This document shows positions 7,194 through 14,966 of a stretch of 23,304 bases of DNA, piece after piece. Numbering within the stretch: position 1 is the stretch's first letter; each line of letters begins with the position of its first letter. The position numbers were made by a program, and so were the translations under genes. The stretch is from a virus, in the IMG/VR virus record IMGVR_UViG_3300044491_000037, positions 1 through 23,304 of that record. The stretch is one strand, 5' to 3'. Under the pieces are notes generated by a model. It saw only the letters and a list, made by a program, of their open reading frames with translations, searched no databases and had not been told where the DNA came from.

Positions 7194-8977
7194 TATGCCA
7201 TCGCCCTTCCATAGCTACCACCACGTCTCTTAGCATCTAGTACTGCACCTTTAGCACTGTCTGCAATCTGTGGCATCATTTGTCGTATCTCAGCACGTAC
7301 AGTTTGTTGTACACCTGTCGATACATTTATGTTTTGTACGATAGTAGTTCCAGAACCACCGCCTCCACCAGAGTTAGGTGTTATAGTACCTGACATTGCA
7401 GGGGTAAATATCTCTGGACCACGCTCGCCTACAGTGTAGGATCTACCACCTTGTACTGGTCCACCGTTAGCTCTACCTCCGCCATGCTGAGGTCCACTCA
7501 ATGCGGCATCTCCACCCTCAAAAGCACTAGTTATCATACCTGTAATCTTTTTAACGACATAGATTTTATATAAATCTTTAATAATAGCCACCGTCATACT
7601 CTTGAAGGCATCCTTAACTGACATAGTACCATCTACCATAGACATCATGGCAGTCTCGAAAGAGTTAGCTATACTAGCACCTAACTTCTCAGCGTCTGTC
7701 TGTATAGCATTAAGCCTCTTAGCTTCTCTCTGTAGTTCTTTGAAACGCTGTAACTGTTTCTTTTGCTCTACTTCTTGTGCTTTTAGAGCTTCTATTCTTC
7801 TATACTCAGTTAACTCCATCTTTTGCTTCATTAACAAGATGCCTCTTGTTGAGGTATATTCATATGAACCGAACTTCATTCCAGCTTCGTGCATATCTTT
7901 CTCAAGTTGCATCTGCTCTACTTTTTGTTTAGCTATAAATAGAGCTTCACCTTCTTTACCGTTTAGAGCATCTATTACTCTCATCTCTTCTACAAGAGAG
8001 TTAACTATCTTTTCTCGAAGTTCTTCTTGTTTTTGTATCTTATCGTTTTTTGCATCTGTAGCCTCTGTCATCATCTCAAAGGCTTCAGATAAAGCAAGTT
8101 GACCTGCTATCTTTCTTATCTCTTCTTGAGTGACACCTAACTTATCATTTAAACTATCAATTAATTGAAACCCAAAGATGTTTAAACCTTTGCCTTTACC
8201 AAAGATCATATCTACAATTTGCGCCCCTGTAGACTTCATAGTACCATAAGATCCTGTCTCAGGTTTAGTCTCAGCTTCTTTTAATCTCTGCTCTAAATTC
8301 TTTTTGGTTACATCTAACTGAGCTTCTTCCACAGTTCTAAAACTATTAGCAAGCCTATAATTTTCTAATTTAAGTTGCTTTGTTTTATCCCTTGCACTTT
8401 TAACAGATTCAGCATACGTAACTAGGCTGTTAGCAGTAGCGTCACCTGCTTTTTTAGCCGCCATAAATGCACCAGCTAATCCAGTACCGATAGCTAAGAT
8501 CATACCTGCTATAGCACCGTATGGACCAAAAATACCTAACAACTGCGAACCTTGTTGACCAAGGGCGACCATAGCATTAGTACCACCTTGTACCTGTACC
8601 GCGAAATCCTGTACCTGATAACCAACTTGTTGCATACCAACAGCACCGAAGCGTTTCATCTTACGTGTGTTGACGTTTGCTACTTGACCAAATTGGTTTA
8701 TACTTATGCCAGCCTGTTTAGCATTTATCTGTATCATCTTTAGATACTTGTTATACTGGTCGTCACCTATATTTTTTCTTTGGGCATTGAGAACTTTTAG
8801 TTGGTCACTAAACATTTTCTGCGCTCTATACGCAGGGTCTATAGCACTCTTTAACTTCTTAAAATCTTTAGCACCAGAACTAGCAGTAGATTTGATTTGG
8901 CCTTTTGCTTGTTTTGCTAACTTAACTAAATTATTTAAGTCTTTCAGATCTATGGAGACTGATATTTTCTTAGCCAT
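7193..8977 (-). CDS. Tail tape measure protein
   Basis: This 594-residue protein has an N-terminal helical part (1-120), a glycine- and alanine-rich hydrophobic segment (about 135-175, including GPYGAIAGMILAIGTGLAGA) likely to cross a membrane at DNA ejection, long Lys/Glu-rich helices (190-430) and a C-terminal part with SFETAMMSMVDGTMSVKDAF, GPVQGGRSYTVGERGPEIF and GTTIVQNINVS. The VGERGPE-x-(F/L)-x-P and N-x-N-V blocks mark tape measure C-termini. At roughly 1.5 angstrom per residue (known for tape measures) the tail would be near 90 nm, short for a siphophage. The start overlaps the chaperone extension by eight bases. Confidence 0.9.
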   Translation of the reverse strand: MAKKISVSIDLKDLNNLVKLAKQAKGQIKSTASSGAKDFKKLKSAIDPAYRAQKMFSDQLKVLNAQRKNIGDDQYNKYLKMIQINAKQAGISINQFGQVANVNTRKMKRFGAVGMQQVGYQVQDFAVQVQGGTNAMVALGQQGSQLLGIFGPYGAIAGMILAIGTGLAGAFMAAKKAGDATANSLVTYAESVKSARDKTKQLKLENYRLANSFRTVEEAQLDVTKKNLEQRLKEAETKPETGSYGTMKSTGAQIVDMIFGKGKGLNIFGFQLIDSLNDKLGVTQEEIRKIAGQLALSEAFEMMTEATDAKNDKIQKQEELREKIVNSLVEEMRVIDALNGKEGEALFIAKQKVEQMQLEKDMHEAGMKFGSYEYTSTRGILLMKQKMELTEYRRIEALKAQEVEQKKQLQRFKELQREAKRLNAIQTDAEKLGASIANSFETAMMSMVDGTMSVKDAFKSMTVAIIKDLYKIYVVKKITGMITSAFEGGDAALSGPQHGGGRANGGPVQGGRSYTVGERGPEIFTPAMSGTITPNSGGGGGSGTTIVQNINVSTGVQQTVRAEIRQMMPQIADSAKGAVLDAKRRGGSYGRAMA

Positions 8978-9320
8978 TTGTAACCCTCATATATATTGTA
9001 TCTAAAGACATAACTGCCTCTACTTCTCTAGCATCTAAAGGTGTGCCAGTTAGTTCTTTCCACGCTTTTACTTGCTCATATCCTATAGGGTTTGGGCCAC
9101 TAAAACCCATAGTCCTTGATCTGTTTAGAGCTATAAAAGCAGACCATACGTGGGAAATGACCATAGGAAAGTCAGGAGACTCTAATCCTTCTGGTCTTAT
9201 GCCAGTCTGCTTTTCTACTTGTTCTAGGTGTTCTCTTTCGGATATACCATCCTTACCTGACTTACTTAGAGAAAACGTATGTTCTGCATAGTCTTCAAGT
9301 TTAGTTGTCAGGCTTTGGTA
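8970..9320 (-). CDS. Frameshift extension of the chaperone (GT-like)
   Basis: This 116-codon stretch has no ATG before 9164 and is open from 9332, directly behind the end of the short chaperone and in the -1 frame. It reads YQSLTTKLEDYAEHTF, then a helical segment and VISHVWSAFIALNRSR, GPNPIGYEQVKAWKEL and a final VMSLDTIYMRVTNG. The W-x-x-F-x-x-L-x-x-x-R, GP-x-PI-x-Y-x-x-(I/V)-x-AW and LD-x-x-Y pattern is the T domain of lambda-type GT chaperones. With a shift after TTT the fusion would be about 245 residues. The T part recruits tube protein to the tape measure. Independent translation from the ATG at 9164 would miss half the domain and is less likely. Confidence 0.75.
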   Translation of the reverse strand, partial: YQSLTTKLEDYAEHTFSLSKSGKDGISEREHLEQVEKQTGIRPEGLESPDFPMVISHVWSAFIALNRSRTMGFSGPNPIGYEQVKAWKELTGTPLDAREVEAVMSLDTIYMRVTNG

Positions 9321-9706
9321 AAATCCAATGAGTTATTAACTGCCTCCTCAAGCTGTAACTTAATCCAGAATACTTCACTGTATATATCTCTTACGTTCTT
9401 CTCTGTTAACTTTGGCTTTTCACCATCAAAAGTTATATTCCAACTCTTCGTAGTTCCTACTAATACATCAAGTGTAGAAGACTCAAGTTGTTCCGAAGTC
9501 ATAGTTATGTCAGTAGCTTTAGTAGCGGCTTTAATTCTCTTATTAGTCTGAGAGTGCATAACTTTCTTATACTCTGGAGAGTGAGTAGCATACATACAGA
9601 TAGTCATATTAGAACCGTCAGGGTTCGTAAGTTCTTCCCCTGTATTGGGGTGTACTAGTGTGACATCTATTGTGTCACTCTTAGGTGTTAAATCTTTTAA
9701 GTCCAT
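9308..9706 (-). CDS. Tail assembly chaperone, short form (G-like)
   Basis: This 132-residue acidic protein opens MDLKDLTPKSDTIDVTLVHP and contains MYATHSPEYKKVMHSQTNKR, then TTKSWNITFDGEKPKLTEKN and ends EEAVNNSLDFTKA. The ATHSPEY-K/R segment and the WN-x-x-x-DG-x-x-x-x-x-T-x-x-N block are typical of G-type chaperones of siphophages, where the short product coats the tape measure before tube assembly. It lies between the tube gene and the tape measure gene, the fixed place of this pair. An extended product arises by a -1 shift near its end (see next entries). The protein is not expected in the virion. Confidence 0.82.
   Translation of the reverse strand: MDLKDLTPKSDTIDVTLVHPNTGEELTNPDGSNMTICMYATHSPEYKKVMHSQTNKRIKAATKATDITMTSEQLESSTLDVLVGTTKSWNITFDGEKPKLTEKNVRDIYSEVFWIKLQLEEAVNNSLDFTKA
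9317..9326 (-). promoter_or_regulatory. Probable -1 ribosomal frameshift site
   Basis: In the reading frame of the short chaperone the codons are GAT TTT ACC AAA GCC TGA. The only run that lets a tRNA re-pair after slipping back one base is T-TTT, giving TTT then TAC in the new frame. The second slot (ACC to TAC) does not re-pair well, so it is not the standard X-XXY-YYZ heptamer. The -1 frame has two TAA codons at 9333-9338, so any slip must occur between 9332 and the TGA at 9308-9310. Confidence 0.5.
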
Positions 9707-9740
9707 ATCGAGTTTCCTTATCGAGTTCGGGTTAATAAAT

Positions 9741-9772
9741 GGGGAACGTCAGACCCGACACCAACGTTCCCC
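9741..9772 (-). terminator. Hairpin after the tail-tube gene
   Basis: Minus-strand GGGGAACGT and ACGTTCCCC form a perfect 9-bp stem with a 14-base loop, followed by ATTTATTAA. It lies between the tube stop and the chaperone start. The U-rich tail is weak, so it may be a leaky terminator or an mRNA-stabilising hairpin that lets tube protein exceed downstream tail proteins. Confidence 0.55.
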
Positions 9773-9792
9773 CACTCTAGCTAGAGTATTCT

Positions 9793-10692
9793 TTACGAGC
9801 GTGTAATACGCAAGTTAGTAGCTTCTGTGCTGTCACGTAAAGCGACAAAGCTAAGAGTTACTATTCTGCTTGTAGGACCATCTACACCTACATCAGCACT
9901 GTTTATTTTGCACCGTGGGAAAAAGAACTCCATAGTGTTTGGTGTGCCAGCATTGTCACCTACAGTAACCTTAAGTGGTGTTTCTGTTTCATTGACAAAT
10001 CTGTTGATTAGTGAGGCATCCTCGAAGTAAGCTGATAGAGTACCTTCTACTACAGCGTTACCTACTTCTAATGCAGGTGCGCTATCGTCGCCAACAACAA
10101 ACGTAGGAGCAAAGCTGTTAGTTAAAGTAAAGTCCATAGCTGTAACTATAGCTGAGGCTGATCCACCTATCTCTAAGTCACCTGAGTATGAGTCAAATGG
10201 TGAAGCTCCAGAAGCGGCATCTTGTGTTTTCTCTGTAGCACTCATAGTCATGCTCTTACCGACTATACCGAATGTACCTGTTACCATAGCATTAGGTGCT
10301 AGTGATACAGAAAGTGTATCGACTGAACAACCTGTAAACAACCTAGCTTGGTCGATATCAGCGGCATAATCCTCAATAGATAAGTACTTAGGTGTTGTAC
10401 CTACTTTAAGTACGTTAGTAGACCAAGCACTTAACATAGCAGACTCTAGTAGTTCATCGAAATCTCCATCTCGTAGGTCTCCTACAATGTCTCCAGCTAC
10501 TTGACGATTTCCGTGACGGTCTACTCTAGACATACGGTCAGCTTGAATGTCAGTACCTTCAACACGGTCTTTAGTCATGTTAAGTGAATGGGAAGTGAAA
10601 GGTAAGTTTTGGAAGTTACCAGCAGGTGTCGTACCGAAAGTTGTTTCAGTAATGTATGACAGACTGGAACGTGAACCCTGTGCAAAGGCCAT
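9793..10692 (-). CDS. Major tail tube protein
   Basis: This 299-residue protein begins MAFAQGSRSSLSYITETTFG, a head shared by many siphophage tail tube proteins (Phage_tube_2-like), where a conserved E-x-T-(F/Y)-GTTP follows. It also contains GDIVGDLRDGDFDELLESAM and, near the C-terminus, IVTLSFVALRDSTEATNL. It is expected to stack as rings around the tape measure to form the tail tube. The chosen ATG at 10692 has AGGAG eight bases upstream. A strong hairpin follows the stop codon. Neighbours (terminator upstream, chaperones and tape measure downstream) give the classic tail order. Confidence 0.88.
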   Translation of the reverse strand: MAFAQGSRSSLSYITETTFGTTPAGNFQNLPFTSHSLNMTKDRVEGTDIQADRMSRVDRHGNRQVAGDIVGDLRDGDFDELLESAMLSAWSTNVLKVGTTPKYLSIEDYAADIDQARLFTGCSVDTLSVSLAPNAMVTGTFGIVGKSMTMSATEKTQDAASGASPFDSYSGDLEIGGSASAIVTAMDFTLTNSFAPTFVVGDDSAPALEVGNAVVEGTLSAYFEDASLINRFVNETETPLKVTVGDNAGTPNTMEFFFPRCKINSADVGVDGPTSRIVTLSFVALRDSTEATNLRITRS

Positions 10693-10700
10693 ATTATATT

Positions 10701-10705
10701 CTCCT
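10701..10705 (-). promoter_or_regulatory. Ribosome binding site deciding the tail-tube start
   Basis: AGGAG lies eight bases before the ATG at 10692. The longer frame starting at 10749 lies inside the tail terminator gene and adds 19 residues unlike a tube protein, so 10692 is preferred. Confidence 0.75.
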
Positions 10706-10711
10706 ATAGAA

Positions 10712-11119
10712 TTATGTGTATGCGTACCAAGTAATGATAACAGGAACAAAGTACCAAGGGCTATCTAGTAAGCCTTGTCGTCTTTCTGCGTAGTCAATAG
10801 ATACGTTTATATTATTTGATGTTAAAGAAGTAGTAGCCTCAAACGCATCAATGACGTTCTTAGCAAGGGTGTCTGCTACTGCTGGTCCATGACCTTCTGG
10901 TGCGTAACAGTTAACTAGAAATAGACCATCATATCTCTGTTGAGGATTTAAGCCCCTTACAGCAGGTCTACGTGATACAGGGTCAAACACTACCTGTAAA
11001 TAGCTAGTGCCAGTTGTAGGTACAAAAGAAACGCCCTCGTAAGCTATCTGAGGATTACCTGATACATTACCAAGTTGTGTCTCTAATGCTGATCTTATGA
11101 ATTTATGTACATCAGCCAT
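10712..11119 (-). CDS. Tail terminator (DUF4128-like)
   Basis: This 135-residue protein begins MADVHKFIRSALETQLGN and contains YLQVVFDPVSRRPAVRGL, then YDGLFLVNCYAPEGHGPA and a final WYFVPVIITWYAYT. The xYLqVxFxPxxxxxxxxG then G-x-(F/L)-x-V-x-x-(F/Y)-x-P-xG-x-G pattern is that of DUF4128 proteins, relatives of lambda gpU that cap the tail tube and join it to the head. It lies immediately upstream of the tail tube gene, as in most siphophages. The gene ends about 20 bases before the preferred start of the tube gene. Confidence 0.82.
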   Translation of the reverse strand: MADVHKFIRSALETQLGNVSGNPQIAYEGVSFVPTTGTSYLQVVFDPVSRRPAVRGLNPQQRYDGLFLVNCYAPEGHGPAVADTLAKNVIDAFEATTSLTSNNINVSIDYAERRQGLLDSPWYFVPVIITWYAYT

Positions 11120-11519
11120 ACTTATTTCCTATGTCCTCAAAGATTAATTTACCTTGTTTGTACTCTACATAACTAGCGTGAGTAGCTCCATTTCTTAAAG
11201 TAACCACTGTGGTGTTTGTTAGATCTAACTGGTCAATATCTTGATATAAAAGTTGTCTGCCTTCAGCGGCTTTACCTGTTTTACTTTGTCCTCTAGGTTT
11301 ACCGTGAGATGATCCACCTCTAGGTCTACCAGAACCTGTAGCAAAGGAGAAAGAAGTTATATAAGTTCCTGTGTCTACAAACCATGTTGACTCGTTTATA
11401 GCAGTATCAGCTATCTCTCTAAGGACAAACTCAACCTCTTCAGTTATGCTATCCCCTAACTTATCAAAGTCGTCATATAACTTAGGGTTAACTTTTATTT
11501 TTGTACTCATACTAGCCAT
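11112..11519 (-). CDS. HK97 gp10-like neck/tail protein
   Basis: This 135-residue protein has an N-terminal helix (KLYDDFDKLGDSITEEVEFV), then STWFVDTGTYITSFSF and a late ATHASYVEYKQGKL. The VDTG-x-x-x-x-S and A-x-Y-(A/V)-x-(Y/V)-E-(Y/F) pair is the signature of the HK97 gp10 family, proteins at the head-tail junction. A basic, glycine-rich insert (GRPRGGSSHGKPRGQSKTGK, about 67-86) between the two motifs is longer than usual and probably disordered. It starts at an ATG sharing one base with the preceding stop; a second ATG lies three codons in. It overlaps the tail terminator gene by eight bases. Confidence 0.72.
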   Translation of the reverse strand: MASMSTKIKVNPKLYDDFDKLGDSITEEVEFVLREIADTAINESTWFVDTGTYITSFSFATGSGRPRGGSSHGKPRGQSKTGKAAEGRQLLYQDIDQLDLTNTTVVTLRNGATHASYVEYKQGKLIFEDIGNKYG

Positions 11520-11860
11520 TACTCAGATACCTCACAAACGTAGCATACTGCCACACCAGAAGCATAGATGGTTTGTACATTGTTAATAGACACTGTGTCG
11601 CCTCTACCAGAGATTTGATCATTGTCTGTAGGTATTGCAGGTAAGCCAAGGGCAGGTATCACACAGTTACGTGTGCCACGTCTTATCTCGTTTAGTAAAA
11701 CGCCCTCTTGTACATTATACATATAGGCAGTTATTTCATATTCTTTAACTGTACTAGAAAACTCGCCAGTACTAGCATTGTAAGAACCAGCAGTAGTCTT
11801 CTTTAGTGTCAAAGTACTACCATGACGTTGTACCAGTTTAAGTAAATTGTACGCTTGCAT
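11519..11860 (-). CDS. Head closure / head-tail stopper protein
   Basis: This 113-residue, beta-rich protein begins MQAYNLLKLVQRHGSTLTLK and contains EITAYMYNVQEGVLLNEIRR and a terminal YASGVAVCYVCEVSE. The layout, a short helix then strands from a hydrophobic TLTLKK with GxYNAsTGEF, resembles the SPP1 gp16 and lambda gpFII-like head completion fold. It sits between the adaptor and the gp10-like gene, where the stopper is normally encoded. Upstream AGGGA precedes the start. The call rests on pattern and position more than on a strict motif. Confidence 0.65.
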   Translation of the reverse strand: MQAYNLLKLVQRHGSTLTLKKTTAGSYNASTGEFSSTVKEYEITAYMYNVQEGVLLNEIRRGTRNCVIPALGLPAIPTDNDQISGRGDTVSINNVQTIYASGVAVCYVCEVSE

Positions 11861-11869
11861 GTGACATCC

Positions 11870-12319
11870 CTATTCGTAATCAGTAGTTTCTGCGTCTATC
11901 TTAAATTGATCCTTGTTGAACTCTGGTCTAACTCTATTAGTATTTGCTCTTACACCCTCTACAGTGGAAACAGAAATACCACCTGCTGAGATACCTAAGC
12001 TACCACCTAGTTTAGTTCCTTGATACTCTAAGGTATCTGCTAACTTAGTGTAGTGAGCTTGTAGTTGTGATGAGGCTTCTTTTAACGCACCACTGATCTC
12101 TACATCGACAGAACGAGAGTACTTAGCCGCTATAGCTCTACATAACCACCCACCAGCTTTATATACGTTGTTGTTAGCTTGAGCTAGAGCGAATGAAACT
12201 TCTTCATCTTGTACTTGCTTATCATTTAGATCTGTATCACCGATTAACAACCTAGTAGAGTTTAATCTACCTAGTGCATCAGATATATTTAGGTTTCCTT
12301 CGTCGTAGCTCCAAGCCAT
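11870..12319 (-). CDS. Head-tail adaptor (gp6/gp15-like)
   Basis: This 149-residue protein is predominantly helical. It contains RLLIGDTDLNDKQVQDEEVS, matching the (R/Y)LIGDTD-x-x-D-x-x-x-x-DEE signature of head-tail adaptor proteins that dock under the portal. It then has NNNVYKAGGWLCRAIAAKYS and a stretch ALKEASSQLQAHYTKLADTL typical of the same family. The next three genes encode head closure, gp10-like and tail terminator proteins, the usual neck order. It should form a twelve-fold ring that extends the portal channel. The start overlaps the preceding stop by one base. Confidence 0.8.
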   Translation of the reverse strand: MAWSYDEGNLNISDALGRLNSTRLLIGDTDLNDKQVQDEEVSFALAQANNNVYKAGGWLCRAIAAKYSRSVDVEISGALKEASSQLQAHYTKLADTLEYQGTKLGGSLGISAGGISVSTVEGVRANTNRVRPEFNKDQFKIDAETTDYE

Positions 12320-12699
12320 TAGTCGTTCTCCAACTCTCCATAATTTCTACGCCAACTGCGGAGTAAACCGCGTTGCTTCTCTAGTATCTTAGACTTCTTA
12401 CACTTCTTACGAGTAAACTCTGCGTGGGAATTAGTCTTAGCTTTTACTTTAGCATTGATCGTATCTACTAGGACAGCTAGTGATGCGACATCAAGTACTT
12501 CTAGTCCGTCTCCAACCTTAGCTTTAACTTCTAGGTCAGAGTTATGATGTAGAAAGTTATTGTTGTATAAAGTCTGAACAACGTCACTAGAGAGAGATAA
12601 CTCTTTCCAAGGGTAATGTTCTGATCTCTTCCAATCTCTTCCTCCACCACTAAATTCTTGTTTTACAAATACGGGTCTGTCAAACTGAAATGGTATCAT
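12319..12699 (-). CDS. Unrecognised protein between capsid and neck genes
   Basis: This 126-residue protein starts at an ATG with AAGGAGA upstream. It opens MIPFQFDRPVFVKQEFSGGG and has a strongly basic C-terminal third (TRKKCKKSKILEKQRG and RSWRRNYGE) that could bind nucleic acid or acidic protein surfaces. No signal peptide or membrane segment is present. Its position directly after the major capsid gene, with a one-base TAATG overlap to the head-tail adaptor, suggests a head or connector accessory protein. I do not recognise a family. The basic tail might contact DNA near the portal, which is a guess from charge alone. Confidence 0.7.
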   Translation of the reverse strand: MIPFQFDRPVFVKQEFSGGGRDWKRSEHYPWKELSLSSDVVQTLYNNNFLHHNSDLEVKAKVGDGLEVLDVASLAVLVDTINAKVKAKTNSHAEFTRKKCKKSKILEKQRGLLRSWRRNYGELEND

Positions 12700-12722
12700 A
12701 TCGGGTTCTCCTTAATAAAAGA

Positions 12723-12746
12723 GGTGAGGACACTTAAGCCCTCACC
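12723..12746 (-). terminator. Terminator-like hairpin after the capsid gene
   Basis: On the minus strand GGTGAGG and CCTCACC form a perfect 7-bp stem around a 10-base loop, followed at once by TCTTTTATTA. It begins 17 bases after the capsid stop codon and ends before the ribosome site of the next gene. The U-rich tail suits intrinsic termination, but downstream head and tail genes must still be read, so it is likely leaky, or acts to protect the capsid mRNA. Confidence 0.6.
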
Positions 12747-12763
12747 AAATGTTTTGTATAGTT

Positions 12764-13777
12764 TTACGCTATAGCTGTGTTAAAGAATACACCTAAGTCA
12801 GCACCAGTGACTTTCATGTCGTAAGACATTTTGACTTGGATGTGTTCTGCAACCTGTTGACGCTTAAGAGCATCGTCTGAGAATGACTCAACTGTGATAC
12901 CTAAGTTGTTTACACCGTCTAAAGTGTTCCAAGCAAATGTACCGCCAGCCATAGGTGTCATTAATCCAGCTGAAGGAGCAACGTATGCTAACATTGCTGT
13001 CTTGCCTCCGATGAAAGAGTTGCTTTCTGCAATACCTTCTGCTGAGTCGTTCTTGACTGCTTCCATTACGTAGAAGTTAGATACTTCGAAGATCTCTGCT
13101 AGTTTAGCGTCTGTGATCAATGCAGGGTTAGCTACAGTTGATCCACCGTTTAAACGTGCTAGGATATCTGGGTGGTTGATTAAGATATCACGAACTTCTT
13201 TACCTACAACCATTGTGTTTGGCTTGTATCCGCCAGACTTAAGTTGCATTGCACGACGTGCTTTAGTAACATCTACGATTGGTGTAGCGTTTGTGTAGTC
13301 TGACCAGTATGTGAACTCTGAGTCTAAGTTGTTGTCACCGTTAGCTACGCCATCATACTCTGTTCCCCAAATGTTAGTTGAGAAGAATGTTGAAGCGAAT
13401 TGCTCTTCACGATGGATCATCAAACGTGTCGCAAGTGTTTGCGCTCCAGCTGAACGAATTTCCAAAGCGGCATCTTCGTTAGCAAGTGTCTGTTGATCGA
13501 AGTCCATACCTAGACCAAATACGTCTGCAAAGTATGAGCTTGTTGATAGTGACATACCGATACGGTTCACTTCTGTACGTGGAGCTAATTTCTTAACGTC
13601 CCCTGTACGGTTCATGTTGTCACGGTCATAGATATAATACTTGTCTGACTGCTTCTGAACACCAACGATTGGGAATACTTTATCCGCAATGAAGTTAGTA
13701 TCTGCTTGTGCGTAAGCGATAGTCAAGTTAGTAAGTGGTTGATCCAGATGTACACTGGATGGTGTTAATAATGGCAT
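12764..13777 (-). CDS. Major capsid protein
   Basis: This 337-residue protein starts at an ATG with AAGGAA upstream. It opens MPLLTPSSVHLDQPLTNLTI and contains FIADKVFPIVGVQKQSDKYY, a ladder-like N-terminal region found in gpE/HK97-fold capsid proteins. It also has YKPNTMVVGKEVRDILINHP in the middle and DLGVFFNTAIA at the end. The NTMVVG-(K/R)-EV-x-x-x-L-x-x-HP motif is frequent in this capsid family. It follows protease, scaffold and decoration genes, the standard head order. All 12 Arg codons are CGT, which differs from the AGA-rich tail genes and fits selection for abundant translation. A terminator-like hairpin follows its stop codon. Length and context fit well; no N-terminal delta domain is present, consistent with a separate scaffold. 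Confidence 0.88.
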   Translation of the reverse strand: MPLLTPSSVHLDQPLTNLTIAYAQADTNFIADKVFPIVGVQKQSDKYYIYDRDNMNRTGDVKKLAPRTEVNRIGMSLSTSSYFADVFGLGMDFDQQTLANEDAALEIRSAGAQTLATRLMIHREEQFASTFFSTNIWGTEYDGVANGDNNLDSEFTYWSDYTNATPIVDVTKARRAMQLKSGGYKPNTMVVGKEVRDILINHPDILARLNGGSTVANPALITDAKLAEIFEVSNFYVMEAVKNDSAEGIAESNSFIGGKTAMLAYVAPSAGLMTPMAGGTFAWNTLDGVNNLGITVESFSDDALKRQQVAEHIQVKMSYDMKVTGADLGVFFNTAIA

Positions 13778-13794
13778 AATATATATTCCTTAAA

Positions 13795-14163
13795 TTAAGC
13801 GTGAGCGTTAGCGGCTAGGATCAATTCGATTGCGATGATTTGACCGTCAACACCTGCTTCGTAAGCACGACCAACGATGATGTCACCAGCTGTCGCATTG
13901 ACAGCTTTACCAGCGGCATCGATTGCCACGTCGTCTGCTATAGTTACGGTTCCACCACATTTTACCATGACTTTACCTGAGTGAGTTATTGTGCAAGCAT
14001 TTCCAGCCTCAGCACCTACAGCTATAACACCGATAGTACCTTCACCGTCTCCAGCTAAAACAGCTTTAGCGGCGGCATCCATTTTTGCGAATAAGAATTG
14101 AGAGGTGCTAAGATCAGCACCAGCGATTAGAGTGCGGTTGTCGCGTGATTGCGTTACAGCCAT
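13795..14163 (-). CDS. Capsid decoration protein (DUF2190-like)
   Basis: This 122-residue protein is rich in Ala, Gly and Val. It contains GTIGVIAVGAEAG, then KVMVKCGGTVTIADDVAID and GRAYEAGVDGQIIAIEL. The pattern of a beta-rich fold with a final GRAxEAGxxGQxI strand is typical of DUF2190 proteins, several of which are trimeric cement proteins on HK97-fold capsids. It is encoded directly before the major capsid protein, the normal place for a decoration protein. Arg codons visible in this gene are of the CGN type, as in the capsid gene, fitting high expression. The role is known for the family and inferred here. Confidence 0.8.
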   Translation of the reverse strand: MAVTQSRDNRTLIAGADLSTSQFLFAKMDAAAKAVLAGDGEGTIGVIAVGAEAGNACTITHSGKVMVKCGGTVTIADDVAIDAAGKAVNATAGDIIVGRAYEAGVDGQIIAIELILAANAHA

Positions 14164-14165
14164 GA

Positions 14166-14966
14166 TTATTCCCCTTTATAGGATTTAGTGATAAGAGCTT
14201 TACCTTCATCGGTCTTTGCTACAGCGGAGTATGCCACAGCGTATTCACTCTTCTTCATTTCGTTAGTGTCCATGTAGGACTTTACAAGTGCATCAAGTTT
14301 ATCTGAAGCGGTAGTAAATTCACCGTCAACGTCTGCCTTGCCTACTTCTTCCATAGATGAACCAAATGCTTTATCAGCGGCTTTTAGTACACCCATAACT
14401 TCTTCATTAGCCTCAAATGATTTGACTAATTCTTTTGCTGTAGCTACGTCAAAGTTAGGAAGAGCTTCTTCCGCTTTAGTTGTTAGCTCTAAATCAGCTT
14501 TAGCAAACTCAGCTTCTTCTAACGCCTTTAAGATAGGTGCTGGAATATCAGCTTTGTTAATTTTGTCGCCTTCGTACTCAAGGAACTCTTCTGGAGCTTT
14601 CTTTTCGATAGCGTCTGATTTGATTATGTAGCCGTTCTCAATTAGAGATTTACGTAAACGCTCATTCTCTGCTTTAAGAGTTTCGACTTCAGCGTTAGCT
14701 TTGTCTACTTCAGCTTCTTTTGCTTTCTTCATGTCTTCGTTATAAGCCTTCATAGCTTCTTCTTCAGACATACCCTTGTCCATGTAAGGCTTTAGTTTAC
14801 CTAACATCTCATCGGACATTTTTACTGTTGTTTCTAATTCTTCGTTCATAGTTTCCCCGTCGAAGTTGTCGCGCTTAAATAAAGATACCATTGCCTCCGC
14901 ATTGGCAGGACGATCTACCAAAGACAATTCGTCCAATTCAAGCATGGTTAAAAGGTTAGCCATCAT
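14166..14966 (-). CDS. Capsid scaffold-like protein
   Basis: A longer frame opens at 15014, but the ATG at 14966 (second choice 14963) has AAAGGAAG upstream at 14970-14977 and overlaps the protease by only 11 bases, so this start is preferred, giving 266 residues. The protein is very acidic and rich in Glu, Lys and Ala, with predicted coiled coil around residues 60-110 (EVETLKAENERLRKSL). Its first 35 residues carry LELDELSLVDRPANAEA. The SLVDRPAN signature is usually found at the end of XkdF-type proteases, so the fused protease-scaffold tail seems to have been split here. No Cys is present. Its place between protease and capsid genes supports a scaffolding role. It is probably cut by the protease and lost from the virion. 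Confidence 0.75.
   Translation of the reverse strand: MMANLLTMLELDELSLVDRPANAEAMVSLFKRDNFDGETMNEELETTVKMSDEMLGKLKPYMDKGMSEEEAMKAYNEDMKKAKEAEVDKANAEVETLKAENERLRKSLIENGYIIKSDAIEKKAPEEFLEYEGDKINKADIPAPILKALEEAEFAKADLELTTKAEEALPNFDVATAKELVKSFEANEEVMGVLKAADKAFGSSMEEVGKADVDGEFTTASDKLDALVKSYMDTNEMKKSEYAVAYSAVAKTDEGKALITKSYKGE

Noticed and set aside
7602-8102. Plus-strand 166-residue frame inside the tape measure
   Set aside because: Antisense of a Lys/Glu-rich helix region; Ser/Leu/Cys-rich product with no credible motif or start signal.
10693-10749. Longer N-terminus for the tail tube protein
   Set aside because: The added residues overlap the tail terminator gene and the internal ATG has a strong AGGAG site with a typical tube-protein start.
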